A stretch of 64,000 nt of DNA, taken from positions 81,911-145,910 of the forward strand of contig NZ_ATTH01000001.1 of assembly GCF_000419585.1 (NCBI RefSeq), given 5' to 3'. The notes beneath the pieces are model-generated. The model was given only the letters and a program-made list of their open reading frames with translations, did no database searches and had not been told where the DNA came from. Positions within the stretch are counted from its first letter, which is position 1. Each line of letters starts with the position of its first letter. This DNA comes from Salisaeta longa DSM 21114 (GTDB lineage Bacteria > Bacteroidota > Rhodothermia > Rhodothermales > Salinibacteraceae). This document shows positions 35,917 to 45,737 of this stretch, piece after piece. Made by a program: the position numbers and the translations under genes.

Positions 35917-36372
35917 TTAATCATCTGATGTTTTGCGGCCCCATTCGAACCGGCGGGTGGAAGGGCCTTCGTGGCTGAGAGAGAGCCACACGGCATCAGG
36001 CGGCAGCAGCGAAGCCACGCGCTCGGGCCACTCGATGACGCAGAGGCCGTCGCCGTCGAGGTAGGAGGCAAAGCCCAGTTCCTCAAACGCTGCGGGCGTG
36101 CCCATGCGGTACGCATCGAAATGATGGAGCGGGCGCGTGCCCTCGGTGTAGGAGTGCACGATGGTGAAGGTGGGGCTTCGGACGGTCGTCGGGTCGATGC
36201 CCAGGGCTTCGGCGAGTCCCTTTACAAGATGCGTTTTGCCCGTGCCCAAGTCGCCGGACAGTGCCAGGACGGTGCCGGGGGGAAGCGCCTCAGCCAACCG
36301 GTGCGCCAGGGCGCGGGTGTCTGCGAGACTGTGGCTGGTGTAGGGAAAGAGGCGACGTACGGAGGCGGCCAT
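35917..36372 (-). CDS. tsaE: TsaE, tRNA threonylcarbamoyladenosine biosynthesis ATPase
   Basis: A 151-residue ATPase. LALSGDLGTGKTHLVKGLAE is the P-loop (near residue 37-55), SPTFTIVHSYTEG the switch-like stretch, HHFDAYRM the conserved Asp motif, and LCVIEWPER the family WPE motif. TsaE works with TsaB and TsaD to make t6A at position 37 of tRNAs that read ANN codons. The start ATG at 36372 gives the expected length. spo0M follows on the same strand after 75 bp. Confidence 0.93.
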   Translation of the reverse strand: MAASVRRLFPYTSHSLADTRALAHRLAEALPPGTVLALSGDLGTGKTHLVKGLAEALGIDPTTVRSPTFTIVHSYTEGTRPLHHFDAYRMGTPAAFEELGFASYLDGDGLCVIEWPERVASLLPPDAVWLSLSHEGPSTRRFEWGRKTSDD

Positions 36373-36590
36373 TGCTTAGCAGGAGATACAAAAAGAAACT
36401 GATGCGTCGGTAAGAAAGAAATCCATCGCCCAATCATTTTCCAAAAATGGCGACGGTGCCCGCGGTGCGGCGGCGCTTTACATCGGCTAAGGCCTTTCTG
36501 AAAGATAATGTGGGCCGCGGGCCGGTTGTGCACGCTTCTTGCTCTTTCAGAAGCACAGTTATTACCAACACCGATTGCGTGTGGACCGAT

Positions 36591-36854
36591 ATGTCGTTGA
36601 CCGATGAATTCTTTGATACTGGGGGTGAAGTTGTCGCCATAGCCGGCGTGCAGCACCTGCGTGTGCGTGCAGAGGCCGTTGATCACCGCCGCGCCCAACA
36701 CGTCATCTACGACGTGCATCCGCTGGGGACCGTGTATGTGTTTGAAACCAGTCGGGGCATCGAGCTTGGATGCGTTGCAACGAAGAAGGACTGGCTGTGC
36801 TTCCAGATGAAGCACCTTCCGGTACTGCGGGGCAATGCTGCGGTTGCCGCGTAG
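36591..36854 (+). CDS. Small protein of unknown function (uncertain)
   Basis: An open frame of 87 codons from ATG 36591 (MSLTDEFFDTGGEVVAIAGV); it could also start at 36447, but the added 48 residues look less protein-like. No known family is recognised. The tail LGTVYVFETSRGIELGCVAT and KDWLCFQMKHLPVL could be a small beta domain. It lies between tsaE (divergent) and the ABC permease gene. A minus-strand frame across the same DNA is less convincing. Treat as hypothetical. Confidence 0.4.
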   Translation: MSLTDEFFDTGGEVVAIAGVQHLRVRAEAVDHRRAQHVIYDVHPLGTVYVFETSRGIELGCVATKKDWLCFQMKHLPVLRGNAAVAA

Positions 36855-36957
36855 AATACAAGGGGCCGAAAACGTGCGGCGCCCGGTTGTGCAACGCAGC
36901 CCGGCACGGCTCGTATGACGCCCGCATGTGTTTTCCTACGAACGGGTACCGGTTGCA

Positions 36958-38295
36958 ATGCGCATCGTTGACCTTTGTCGCCTGGCCTGGAACAGCATCG
37001 GCCGGAATGCGACGCGGAGCGCCCTCACAGGGATTGGGGTAGCCATTGCGGTGGCTGCCCTTTTTGCGTTGTTGTCGTACGGTGCCGGATTGCAGCAGGT
37101 GGCGCGCAGCGAGTACAATGCGCTGCAGCTCTACAACACGCTACGGGTAACCACGCACTACATCCCGTCGCTCACATCGCCCCGTGAGGCGATGAGCGCC
37201 CCGCAAGAGCCCGTGCCGCTCACCGATAGTTTGGTGCAAGCCATTGAGGCTGTGTCCGGCGTGCGGGCCGCGTATCCGGAAGTGACGTTTCCGGCGACGG
37301 TCGATGCCAACGGGCAGCGGCTGCCGGTTGCTGGGGAAGCCATCCCGCAAACGTTTCAGTCGATCGCGGCCTATCAGCCCATAAGCGGCCGGTTTTTTTC
37401 GTCAAGCAATGCCGCAGAAGTGCTGCTGAGCCCGTCGGTTGCGCGGCGGCTGGGCTTCACGCCGGCCGCGTCCGTTGTGGGCGATACCATTCAGCTCTCC
37501 ACCGCTTCCCTCAACTTCGACCGCCTCACAAGCATGGCGGCGGTGTTCAGCCGCGGGATTGCTGCGCTGCCGATGGGGCGGCGGGTGTACGATGTGCGCG
37601 TCGCGGGCTTACTTCCGCAGGCGCAACAGCCGCTCTCGGGCCTCACGCGGGTGCTACTGCCGCTGGGCTTTGCAAAGAGCCTGAAGAAGATCAGCTTTTT
37701 TTCCACGATGGATCTCATCTTTCGCAACGCCGAAACCCAAGAGGGCTACCAGGCCGTACGCGTGCAACTTGCCGAGGGCACCCGGCATGACGCCGTCACG
37801 CAGCGCATTGAGGCCATGGGCGTGTATGTGACGAGCTTTCGGGATCAGTTTGGGCGCGTAGAGCAGCTCTTTCTTGTGCTCGACCTGGCGCTGGGCATCA
37901 TTGGCGGTATTGCGCTGATTGTGGCGGTTATTGGCATTGCCAACACGATCATGATGAACATCCGCGAGCGGTATCCCGAAATTGGCGTGATGATGGCGGT
38001 GGGAGGCGATGCGCGCGATTTGCGGCGGCTGTTTGTGGCGGAGAGCGGACTGCTTGGCATGCTGGGCGCCACCGCGGGGTTGCTGTTGGGCTTTGGGGTG
38101 GTGGAAGGGATTGACGCGGTCTTGGCGTTTTATTTGCAGCGTATGGGCCTTCCGCTGATTGAGGTGTTTGCGCATCCATGGCCCCTGCTGCTTGGGATTT
38201 GGGGCGGGGCCGTGCTTATCAGCGTGCTGGCCGGCTGGGCCCCCGCCCGGCGCGCGTCGCGCATCGAACCGGTGAGTGCGCTTCGGAGCGTGTAA
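36958..38295 (+). CDS. MacB/FtsX-family ABC transporter permease
   Basis: A protein of 445 residues from ATG 36958 (MRIVDLCRLAWNSIGRNATR). One N-terminal helix (about 20-42, with the SALTGIGVAIAVAALFALLS stretch), a periplasmic domain of roughly 230 residues, and three C-terminal helices (LGIIGGIALIVAVIGIANTI and following) give the four-helix MacB/LolC-type plan. NIRERYPEIGVMMAVGGDAR is the coupling-helix motif that contacts the ATPase. No ATP-binding partner is encoded next to it, so it may pair with a distant subunit. Cargo (lipoprotein, antimicrobial or other) is unknown. Confidence 0.85.
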   Translation: MRIVDLCRLAWNSIGRNATRSALTGIGVAIAVAALFALLSYGAGLQQVARSEYNALQLYNTLRVTTHYIPSLTSPREAMSAPQEPVPLTDSLVQAIEAVSGVRAAYPEVTFPATVDANGQRLPVAGEAIPQTFQSIAAYQPISGRFFSSSNAAEVLLSPSVARRLGFTPAASVVGDTIQLSTASLNFDRLTSMAAVFSRGIAALPMGRRVYDVRVAGLLPQAQQPLSGLTRVLLPLGFAKSLKKISFFSTMDLIFRNAETQEGYQAVRVQLAEGTRHDAVTQRIEAMGVYVTSFRDQFGRVEQLFLVLDLALGIIGGIALIVAVIGIANTIMMNIRERYPEIGVMMAVGGDARDLRRLFVAESGLLGMLGATAGLLLGFGVVEGIDAVLAFYLQRMGLPLIEVFAHPWPLLLGIWGGAVLISVLAGWAPARRASRIEPVSALRSV

Positions 38296-38620
38296 GCCGG
38301 CGTGCAAAGATTTTCGTAAAACAAAAGGATGGGCGAACAAGCACCGCCCATCGTGCAACCTTGGTTACAATGTTCCTATACGCGGTATCACTAGCACGGG
38401 GGGCTCATGCAACGTTACAACGTGCGCACCGGCGCATGCACCATCATTTCGTGAACGGAATACGCCAAAAGTGGTAGCACGATGCGCCATCGCACAGTCG
38501 TCGGTTATGCTCTGCGATGGGTATGCTGTGTCCGTGTCGGTGCGTTGCTGTACCACAAAGCGCTCACGACACGCTCCCGCGTGTTGATTTACTCCTTCGG
38601 AAGAACATCCTGACCTCCTC
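38296..38620. other. Intergenic region upstream of ugd
   Basis: About 325 bp without a gene. GATGGGCG (38328-38335) pairs with CGCCCATC (38345-38352), a hairpin without a T-tract that may weakly end the permease transcript. Otherwise nothing clear was seen; the promoter of the sugar-nucleotide/PAPS operon should be here. Confidence 0.5.
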
Positions 38621-40009
38621 ATGAACATTACGATTATTGGGACCGGCTATGTGGGCCTGGTCTCTGGCACGTGCTTCGCCGAAATGGGCAACACCGTGAC
38701 CTGCGTAGACATCGACGACGCAAAAGTCGAGAAGCTGCGCGCCGGTACGCTCCCTATCTACGAACCCGACCTGGAGCACTACTTTGCGCGCAACCGCAAA
38801 GAAGGACGGCTGCACTTCACCACCGACCTGCGCGCCGGAATCGCCGACAGCGACGTGATCTTTATGGCCCTGCCCACGCCTCCTGGGGCCGACGGCGAGG
38901 CCGACCTGTCGTACGTCTTGGGTGCCGCCGGCGACGTAGCCGATCTGCTGCGGGCCGAAGACGATGCGGACTATCGCATCATCGTGAACAAGAGCACCGT
39001 GCCGGTGGGTACGGCGGATAAGGTACGCGACGTGATGACGGAGCGCGGCCTGGTACCGGGCACCGATTTCGACGTGGTGTCGAATCCGGAATTCCTGCGC
39101 GAGGGCGCGGCCGTCGATGACTTCATGAAGCCCGACCGCGTCGTCATTGGTACGTCGAGCGACCGCGCGGCCGAGATTATGGAGCGCCTCTACGAACCGT
39201 TCGTGCGGCAGGGCAATCCCATCCTGGTGGTGGACGAGCGCTCGGCCGAGATGATCAAGTACGCGGCCAATTCCATCCTGGCAACGCGCATCTCGTTCAT
39301 GAACGAGATCGCCAACCTGTGCGAGAAGGTGGGGGCGAACGTGGACAAGGTGCGCCTCGGGATTAGCAAAGACCATCGCATTGGGCGACACTTCCTGTAC
39401 TCGGGCATTGGCTTTGGCGGGAGCTGCTTCCCGAAGGATGTGCAGGCGCTGGCCCGCACCGGCGCGCAGAACGACTACAACTTTCAGATCCTCAACGCGG
39501 TGCTCGACGTGAACGACGCCCAGCGCCGCCTCATGGTGGATCGCCTCGACGACTACTTCGATGGCGACCTAGCAGGCAAAACCATCGCCCTGTGGGGCCT
39601 GGCGTTCAAGCCCAACACCGATGACATTCGGGAAGCGCCCGCACACGTTATCATCGAAGGACTGCTGGAGCGCGGCGCCAACGTTGTGGCGTTCGACCCG
39701 GAGGCCATCGAGACCACGCGCGAGGTGTTTGGCGATGCCATCACCTACGCCGACAGCATGTACGACGCCCTGCCCGATGCCGACGCCCTCGTCATCTGCA
39801 CCGAGTGGCACGAGTTCCGCCGCCCGGATCTTGGCAAGGTGCGCGACCTGCTGAAGGCACCGCTCATCTTCGACGGCCGCAATGTGTTCGAGCCGCAGCG
39901 CATGGCCAACATGGGCTTTGCCTACTACAGCATTGGCCGCCCGCACGTGGCGCCGCAGCAAGATGACGAAGCGATCGAGGCCGCGCTTGCCACCAACGGG
40001 CAGGCCTAG
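38621..40009 (+). CDS. ugd: UDP-glucose 6-dehydrogenase
   Basis: A 462-residue NAD-dependent enzyme converting UDP-glucose to UDP-glucuronate. [20 protein letters not shown] is the NAD-binding fold; [12 protein letters not shown] holds the catalytic Cys (residue 269). [15 protein letters not shown] and [15 protein letters not shown] are further family stretches. It is followed 57 bp later by the enzyme that uses its product. Together with the CysD/CysNC genes it forms a run supplying activated precursors for glycan synthesis. ATG 38621 gives full length. Confidence 0.95.
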   Translation: MNITIIGTGYVGLVSGTCFAEMGNTVTCVDIDDAKVEKLRAGTLPIYEPDLEHYFARNRKEGRLHFTTDLRAGIADSDVIFMALPTPPGADGEADLSYVLGAAGDVADLLRAEDDADYRIIVNKSTVPVGTADKVRDVMTERGLVPGTDFDVVSNPEFLREGAAVDDFMKPDRVVIGTSSDRAAEIMERLYEPFVRQGNPILVVDERSAEMIKYAANSILATRISFMNEIANLCEKVGANVDKVRLGISKDHRIGRHFLYSGIGFGGSCFPKDVQALARTGAQNDYNFQILNAVLDVNDAQRRLMVDRLDDYFDGDLAGKTIALWGLAFKPNTDDIREAPAHVIIEGLLERGANVVAFDPEAIETTREVFGDAITYADSMYDALPDADALVICTEWHEFRRPDLGKVRDLLKAPLIFDGRNVFEPQRMANMGFAYYSIGRPHVAPQQDDEAIEAALATNGQA

Positions 40010-40066
40010 CAGCGGTCGCCAGGCTGCGGCCTGTCGCGTTTTCTTTCCTTTTCGGATTTCGGATCT

Positions 40067-41035
40067 ATGCCACGTACACTCATCACCGGGGGGGCTGGCT
40101 TCCTCGGCTCGCATCTGTGCGACCGGTTCATCGCGGAGGGCCACGAGGTCCTCTGCATGGACAACCTGATCACGGGCAACCCGGACAACATCGCGCACCT
40201 TTTTGAGCGCGATGACGAACGGTTTACCTTCATCAAGCACGACGTCACCAACTACATCCACGTAGGCGGCGACCTCGATTACGTGCTGCACTTTGCCAGC
40301 CCGGCCTCGCCCATCGACTACCTGAAGCTCCCCATCCAAACGCTAAAGGTGGGGGCGCTGGGCACGCACAAGGCGCTGGGACTGGCCAAAGCCAAGAACG
40401 CGCGCTTTTTGCTCGCCTCAACCAGCGAGGTGTACGGCGATCCGCAAACGCACCCGCAGAAGGAAACGTACTGGGGCAACGTCAACCCTATCGGGCCGCG
40501 GGGCGTGTACGACGAGGCCAAGCGCTTTGCCGAGGCCATCACCATGGCCTACAACCGGTACCACGGCGTAGAGACGCGCATCGTGCGCATCTTTAACACC
40601 TACGGCCCGCGCATGCGCATCGACGATGGCCGCGCGCTGCCCACCTTTATGAGCCAGGCCCTGCGGGGCGATCCGCTCACGGTGTATGGCGATGGTAGCC
40701 AAACGCGTTCGTTTCAGTACGTGGACGATCTCGTGGAGGGGATTTACCGCCTGCTGATGAGCTCCGTCGAAGAGCCTGTCAACATTGGCAACCCCGACGA
40801 GATTACGATCAAGGAGTTTGCGGAAGAGATCATCCGGCTGACGGGATCGTCCAGCACCATCACGTACGAGGAGCTGCCCAAGGACGACCCGCAGGTGCGC
40901 CAGCCCGACATTACGCGGGCCCGCGAGCGTTTGCAGTGGGCGCCGGCTGTTGACCGCGCCGAAGGGCTAGCGCGCACGCTCGACTACTTCCGCAGTGCCG
41001 TGCCAACCAGCGATACCGCATCGGTGTCCTCCTAG
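40067..41035 (+). CDS. UDP-glucuronate decarboxylase (UDP-xylose synthase)
   Basis: A 322-residue short-chain dehydrogenase/epimerase. [17 protein letters not shown] is the NAD-binding motif, [20 protein letters not shown] contains the catalytic Ser/Glu region, [11 protein letters not shown] the Tyr-x3-Lys pair near residue 148, and [20 protein letters not shown] the uridine-sugar site typical of UXS over plain epimerases. It would convert UDP-glucuronate from Ugd to UDP-xylose, a possible donor for the GT61 protein at 21 kb. Its stop lies 45 bp before the preferred cysD ATG. Confidence 0.9.
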   Translation: MPRTLITGGAGFLGSHLCDRFIAEGHEVLCMDNLITGNPDNIAHLFERDDERFTFIKHDVTNYIHVGGDLDYVLHFASPASPIDYLKLPIQTLKVGALGTHKALGLAKAKNARFLLASTSEVYGDPQTHPQKETYWGNVNPIGPRGVYDEAKRFAEAITMAYNRYHGVETRIVRIFNTYGPRMRIDDGRALPTFMSQALRGDPLTVYGDGSQTRSFQYVDDLVEGIYRLLMSSVEEPVNIGNPDEITIKEFAEEIIRLTGSSSTITYEELPKDDPQVRQPDITRARERLQWAPAVDRAEGLARTLDYFRSAVPTSDTASVSS

Positions 41036-41080
41036 GGCACCGTGTCTACCGTTAGCATTTCTCGACAGAACATACCCTCT

Positions 41081-41992
41081 ATGGTTATCGCAGACGATAC
41101 CTCGAAGCATCTCAAGTGGCTGGAGTCGGAAGCCATCCACGTGATTCGCGAAGCCGAGGCGCAGTTTGAGCGTCCGGTGCTCATGTTTAGCGGCGGGAAG
41201 GACTCGCTCCTGCTGGCGTACTTGGCCCGCAAGGCGTTTTACCCGGGCACGGTGCCGTTTCCGTTGCTGCACGTGGACACCGGCCACAACTTCCCCGAGG
41301 CCCTCGACTTTCGCGACGACCTCGCCGAGCGATGGGACCTCAACATCATTGTGCGCACCGTGCAGTCGTCCATCGACAAGGGGCGCGTGAAGGAAGAAAC
41401 CGGCCCCAATGCCAGCCGCAACAAGTTGCAGATCGTGACGCTGCTGGATGCCATCGACGAGTTTAAGTTCGACGTGGCCCTGGGCGGCGCGCGCCGCGAT
41501 GAGGAGAAGGCGCGCGCAAAGGAACGCTTCTTCTCGCACCGCGACCGCTTTGGGCAGTGGGACCCCAAGAATCAGCGGCCCGAGCTGTGGAACCTGTACA
41601 ATGGGCGGAGCAACCCCGGCGAGCACTTCCGGGCCTTTCCGCTTAGCAACTGGACGGAGCTCGACGTGTGGCAGTACATCTTGCAGGAGGATCTGGAAAT
41701 TCCGAGCCTCTACCTGGCGCACCAGCGCGAGATGGTTGAGCGTGACGGCGTCCTCCTGGCCAAGTCGCCCTACATCACGCTGAAGGACGACGAATACTAC
41801 ACCGAGAAGATGGTGCGCTTCCGTACCATTGGCGACATGACGTGCACCGGCGCCGTGGAGTCGACCGCCACAACGCTGGAGGAGGTTGTGGCTGAGGTGG
41901 CTACCACCCAGCAGGCCGAGCGCGGCGCGCGTGCTGACGACCAGCGCTCGGAGGCCGCCATGGAAGACCGCAAGCGTCAGGGCTACTTCTAG
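41081..41992 (+). CDS. cysD: Sulfate adenylyltransferase subunit 2
   Basis: A protein of 303 residues from ATG 41081 (a GTG at 41042 would add 13). The PP-loop SGGKDSLLLAYLARKA near residue 37, LHVDTGHNFPEALDFRDDLA and DVALGGARRDEEKARAKERF are CysD signatures. With CysN it makes adenosine 5'-phosphosulfate from ATP and sulfate, driven by GTP hydrolysis. ERGARADDQRSEAAMEDRKR ends it as in other CysD. cysNC follows 80 bp later. Confidence 0.94.
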   Translation: MVIADDTSKHLKWLESEAIHVIREAEAQFERPVLMFSGGKDSLLLAYLARKAFYPGTVPFPLLHVDTGHNFPEALDFRDDLAERWDLNIIVRTVQSSIDKGRVKEETGPNASRNKLQIVTLLDAIDEFKFDVALGGARRDEEKARAKERFFSHRDRFGQWDPKNQRPELWNLYNGRSNPGEHFRAFPLSNWTELDVWQYILQEDLEIPSLYLAHQREMVERDGVLLAKSPYITLKDDEYYTEKMVRFRTIGDMTCTGAVESTATTLEEVVAEVATTQQAERGARADDQRSEAAMEDRKRQGYF

Positions 41993-42072
41993 GGGCTGCC
42001 TGCCCTTTTGCGGGCGGCGCCCCAACTGGGCCGAATCATTGCTTCCACCCATTGTCACCTTCCCTTTTCTTT

Positions 42073-43956
42073 ATGGACGTTCTTCGCTTTACAACCGCCG
42101 GTAGCGTAGATGACGGCAAGAGCACGCTCATTGGCCGGCTGCTCTACGATACCCAGCAAATTTTTGAGGATAAGCTCGACGAGATTCAGCGCAACACGCA
42201 GCGCGAGGATGAGGAGCTGGAGCTTGCGCTTCTCACCGACGGCTTGCGCGCCGAGCGGGAGCAGGGCATTACGATTGACGTGGCCTACCGCTACTTCTCG
42301 ACGCCCAAGCGCAAGTTCATCATTGCCGACACGCCGGGCCACGAGCAGTACACGCGCAACATGGTCACCGGCGCCTCTACCGCCGAGCTGGCCATCGAGC
42401 TGATTGACGCACGCAAGGGCGTGCTGCAGCAGTCGAAGCGCCACGGATTCATCGCCTCGCTCCTCCAAATTCCGCACATGATTGTGTGCGTGAATAAGAT
42501 GGACCTGGTGGACTACGACGAGCAGGTGTTTCGCGATATCGTGGCCGAGTACGAAGCGTTTGCCACGCAGCTGGACATGGACGACATCACGTTCATTCCG
42601 GTGTCGGCCCTGCGCGGCGACAACGTCGTCAACAAGTCCGACCGCACGCCGTGGTACGACGGCGCGACGCTCCTGCACCGCCTGGAGACGGTAAAAACGC
42701 ATGCGAGCCGCAATCAGGTGGACTTCCGCTTTCCGGTGCAGAACGTCATCCGGCCGCACCAGGACTTCCGCGGCTTTGGGGGGCAGGTGGCCTCTGGCAA
42801 GATTCGCCCCGGCGAAGAAGTCGTCATTCTGCCGTCGAACCTCACGTCGCACGTTGACTCGATTGTGACGCTGGCCGGTGAGCAGGAAGAAGCCGGGCCG
42901 GGCGATTCGGTGGTGATCTCGCTGACCGACGAGATTGATGTGAGCCGTGGGTCCATGATTGTGCGCAGCCGGAACCGTCCGGAGGCCACGCGCAACATCG
43001 ACGCCGACCTCTGCTGGATGAGCGAGGAGCCGATGCGCACCGACCGGCCCTACATCATTCAGCACACCACGCGCCGCACGCAGGCGTTTGCATCGAAGCT
43101 GGTGTACCGCCTCAACGTCGATACGCTGCACCGCGAAGAGGCCGACACGTTCAAGCTCAACGAGATTGGCCGGGTAGAGCTCGAAACCGCCGATCCGTTG
43201 TTCATTGATCCCTACAAGATCAACCGGTCGACGGGCAACTTCATTCTCATCGACCCAGACACCAACGCAACGGTGGCTGCTGGCATGATTCGCGGCAAGG
43301 CCGAAAACGTAGCGCCCTTCGGCGAGCAGACCGAGCAGGTTGAAGAGCCGATGGTGTCGCCGAACGTGGTGTGGGAAGGCCTCAACATTCCGCGGGAAAC
43401 GCGCGAGGAGCGCAACGGCCATAAGGCCGCTGTGCTGTGGCTTACCGGGCTCTCGGGCGCCGGCAAGTCGACCATTGCGCGGGCCCTCGAAGAGCGGCTG
43501 TTTGCCCGCGGCGCGCACACCATGCTGTTGGATGGCGACAATGTGCGCCACGGCCTGTGCGGCGACCTGGGCTTCACCGCCCGCGACCGCGAAGAAAACA
43601 TCCGCCGCGTTGGCGAAGTTGCGCGTCTCTTCTTTGAGCAGGGCACCCTCACGCTGTGCACTTTTGTGTCGCCCTACCGCGAGGATCGCGACCGGGCCCG
43701 TCAGCTCATCGCCGAGGGTCGCTTCTTTGAGGTGCACGTCGACTGCGACATCGAGGTGTGCAAGGAGCGCGATCCGAAGGGGCTGTACGAGAAAGCCGAG
43801 AGTGGTGAGATCACCAACTTTACCGGGATCTCGGCGCCGTACGAAGCGCCCGAAGATCCGGAGATTGTGGTGCACACCGATACCGACGACGTGGAGACGT
43901 GCGTCGATCAGATCATGGAGGCGCTGGAAGCAGCCGAGATACTGCAGGCCCGCTAG
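42073..43956 (+). CDS. cysNC: Bifunctional sulfate adenylyltransferase subunit 1 / APS kinase
   Basis: A 627-residue fusion. The CysN half has G1 GSVDDGKSTLIGRLL near residue 9, ADTPGHEQYTRNM (G3) and CVNKMDLVDYD (G4), then two beta-barrel domains. The CysC half starts near 445 with P-loop WLTGLSGAGKSTIARAL and DGDNVRHGLCGDLGF. It completes sulfate activation to PAPS, the donor for sulfotransferases. No phosphosulfate reductase or sulfite reductase gene is nearby, so PAPS for sulfation rather than for cysteine synthesis is the favoured reading. ATG 42073 gives the usual N-terminus. Confidence 0.95.
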   Translation: MDVLRFTTAGSVDDGKSTLIGRLLYDTQQIFEDKLDEIQRNTQREDEELELALLTDGLRAEREQGITIDVAYRYFSTPKRKFIIADTPGHEQYTRNMVTGASTAELAIELIDARKGVLQQSKRHGFIASLLQIPHMIVCVNKMDLVDYDEQVFRDIVAEYEAFATQLDMDDITFIPVSALRGDNVVNKSDRTPWYDGATLLHRLETVKTHASRNQVDFRFPVQNVIRPHQDFRGFGGQVASGKIRPGEEVVILPSNLTSHVDSIVTLAGEQEEAGPGDSVVISLTDEIDVSRGSMIVRSRNRPEATRNIDADLCWMSEEPMRTDRPYIIQHTTRRTQAFASKLVYRLNVDTLHREEADTFKLNEIGRVELETADPLFIDPYKINRSTGNFILIDPDTNATVAAGMIRGKAENVAPFGEQTEQVEEPMVSPNVVWEGLNIPRETREERNGHKAAVLWLTGLSGAGKSTIARALEERLFARGAHTMLLDGDNVRHGLCGDLGFTARDREENIRRVGEVARLFFEQGTLTLCTFVSPYREDRDRARQLIAEGRFFEVHVDCDIEVCKERDPKGLYEKAESGEITNFTGISAPYEAPEDPEIVVHTDTDDVETCVDQIMEALEAAEILQAR

Positions 43957-43983
43957 CCCCGTCCTCGTCATCGGCGAAGTAGT

Positions 43984-44021
43984 CAGGGCGCGTCGGCAAC
44001 ACCGGCGCGCCCTGTTGTTTT
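43984..44021 (+). terminator. Terminator after cysNC
   Basis: CAGGGCGCG (43984-43992) pairs with CGCGCCCTG (44006-44014), with further GG/CC pairing inside, followed by TTGTTTT. A good intrinsic terminator 27 bp after the stop codon. Confidence 0.8.
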
Positions 44022-44110
44022 ACGAAGGGCAAGCAGCGTGGCGCCGGATCGACCGCGGGCGGCGGACGTTGGTGCTCCTCGGCGCTTTTTCCTGAAATCG
44101 ACTGTTCATC

Positions 44111-44959
44111 ATGCACATCACGTGTTGGGGCGTACGGGGCTCCATTGCGGTTCCGAATCCGGCAATGGCGCGGTACGGGGGAAATACGTCGTGCGTGAGT
44201 GTTGAGCATGAGGGCGTTGTGCTCATCTTGGACGCCGGCACGGGCATCCGCCCGCTAGGCGCAGCCTTATCGACGCGCGACGTAGAGGTCTTCGTCGCGC
44301 TCACCCATCTGCATACCGACCATATTGAGGGCTTTCCGTTCTTTCGCCCGCTCTATGACGCTGCACAAACGGTGCATCTTGTGGATTACCAGTACGATGC
44401 CACGGAGTGGTCGCTTACGTCGACCATGGACGGGGTCCACTTTCCGTTGAAAGCATCCGAGATTCCTGCGACCCTGCGACACCATGACGCGCTGCAGGGG
44501 GCCCTTGCGCCCCACGGCTGGCATGTGACCACGCAGCGTGTAAACCATCCCGGCGGGGCGTATGGCTACCGGATTACGTGCGACGGCCGCACGCTGGTGT
44601 ACATCCCCGACAATGAAATTGCCACGCGCCGCGCAGAGGCTACGGTTTCCTTCGATACCCTTGCGTCGTTTTGCCAAGGCGCCGATATTCTCATTCACGA
44701 CGCGCAGTACACTGATTGCGACATGCCCGATAAGCGCGGGTGGGGGCACAGCTGCCTGAAAGACGTGTGCGAACTGGTGCAGGCGTCCGGCGTCGATCAG
44801 GTCGTGCTGTTTCATCATGACCCGGAACGGACGGACGAGGCCATCGACGAGGTGCAGGCCACGGCCCGCGAGTACCTGGCCGATACGCCCGTGACCTGCA
44901 CCGCGGCGTACGAGGGGTTGTCGTTTGCATTGCACGGCGCACGGTCCGAGAAAATCTAG
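44111..44959 (+). CDS. MBL-fold metal-dependent hydrolase
   Basis: A 282-residue protein with the metallo-beta-lactamase metal motif LTHLHTDHIEGFPFF near residue 65-80; ITCWGVRGSIAVPNPAMARY and GGNTSCVSVE open it as in the phosphodiesterase-like/PhnP-related branch. YIPDNEIA and LIHDAQYTD carry the later Asp/His ligands, and VVLFHHDPERTD the last His. Relatives act on cyclic nucleotides or phosphodiesters, but substrate is not settled here. No signal peptide, so cytoplasmic. Confidence 0.82.
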   Translation: MHITCWGVRGSIAVPNPAMARYGGNTSCVSVEHEGVVLILDAGTGIRPLGAALSTRDVEVFVALTHLHTDHIEGFPFFRPLYDAAQTVHLVDYQYDATEWSLTSTMDGVHFPLKASEIPATLRHHDALQGALAPHGWHVTTQRVNHPGGAYGYRITCDGRTLVYIPDNEIATRRAEATVSFDTLASFCQGADILIHDAQYTDCDMPDKRGWGHSCLKDVCELVQASGVDQVVLFHHDPERTDEAIDEVQATAREYLADTPVTCTAAYEGLSFALHGARSEKI

Positions 44960-45046
44960 CAACGGCCCCCCGGGCCGGCGGAACGCCCGAAGGAAAAGCA
45001 GTTTCGGATACATCCATTAGTTTTTACATGGATCGAACTTGCTGCT

Positions 45047-45649
45047 ATGCCGCACGCTTTTTATCTCGGCGTCGACGCCCGCGAAGAAACTGCAGGGATC
45101 ACTGTGCTGTCGAAGGAAACCGACGGCCAAGACGACACCACGGTGCACCTGAACCAGGCGCAATTCATTGAGGAGGCCCCCGAAGCCCTGGCCGACCGCT
45201 TGCAGGCGTTCGTGTCGGAGCGGCCGTACATTGGGCGCACCACGCTGGTGGTAAACACCGCAACCGAGCGCGGGGCGGCGGTGCACGAAGCGCTCGGGGC
45301 GCTCGGCCTCGATGCCGTCGATGTAACCCTCACCGATGCAACAACCCACACGACGGGCGACGAAAACGCCATGAGCGTGGTGCTGGGCATCGAAGAAGCG
45401 CTGGAATCGCTTGCCACGTTGCACCAAGACGGTGCCCTAACCCTGGACGGCCTAAATACCGAGGCCGCCTCCGACCTTGCGCGCTCGCTGCAGCGGTATC
45501 TGGATGATCAGGTGACCAACGATGCGCCGGATGGCCCGACATCGTATTCCGCGGCCCTAACGAGCGCGAGCCTCGCGGGCTGGATGGCCTCGGAGCGGAC
45601 GTTCGATCCCACCGAGCGCCTCAAAACCGATATGCGCTCCGGTGCATAG
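45047..45649 (+). CDS. Unknown protein with possible degenerate RNase-H-like fold
   Basis: A 200-residue acidic protein of no family I can name. The layout FYLGVDAREETAGITVLSK, then IGRTTLVVNTATERGAAVHE and LDAVDVTLTDATT resembles the first strands of an RNase-H/terminase-nuclease fold, where a first Asp (here Asp10) and a later Asp are catalytic; the later position reads Asn (VVNTAT), so it is probably not an active nuclease. The second half is helical with SLQRYLDDQ. It stands alone between the MBL gene and ppa, with a strong terminator after it. The resemblance is by eye. Confidence 0.6.
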   Translation: MPHAFYLGVDAREETAGITVLSKETDGQDDTTVHLNQAQFIEEAPEALADRLQAFVSERPYIGRTTLVVNTATERGAAVHEALGALGLDAVDVTLTDATTHTTGDENAMSVVLGIEEALESLATLHQDGALTLDGLNTEAASDLARSLQRYLDDQVTNDAPDGPTSYSAALTSASLAGWMASERTFDPTERLKTDMRSGA

Positions 45650-45681
45650 CGCGCAACGGCAGCTGCTGTATCATGTACAAG

Positions 45682-45718
45682 GGACGGCGCGTGATGAACG
45701 CGTCGTTCTTTTTTTCTT
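45682..45718 (+). terminator. Terminator after the unknown acidic protein gene
   Basis: GGACGGCGCGT (45682-45692), loop GATGA, ACGCGTCGTTC (45698-45708) makes an 11 bp stem with two U-G pairs, followed at once by seven T. One of the clearest terminators in the window. Confidence 0.88.
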
Positions 45719-45737
45719 CTAGACCGAAGGCATTGTC

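Noticed and set aside
36222..36815. Minus-strand frame of 197 codons overlapping tsaE
   Set aside because: Different frame from tsaE, no motifs; tsaE itself is complete.
42055..43971. Minus-strand open frame of 638 codons
   Set aside because: Antisense to cysNC, His/Arg/Val-rich and without motifs; a shadow of GC-rich coding.
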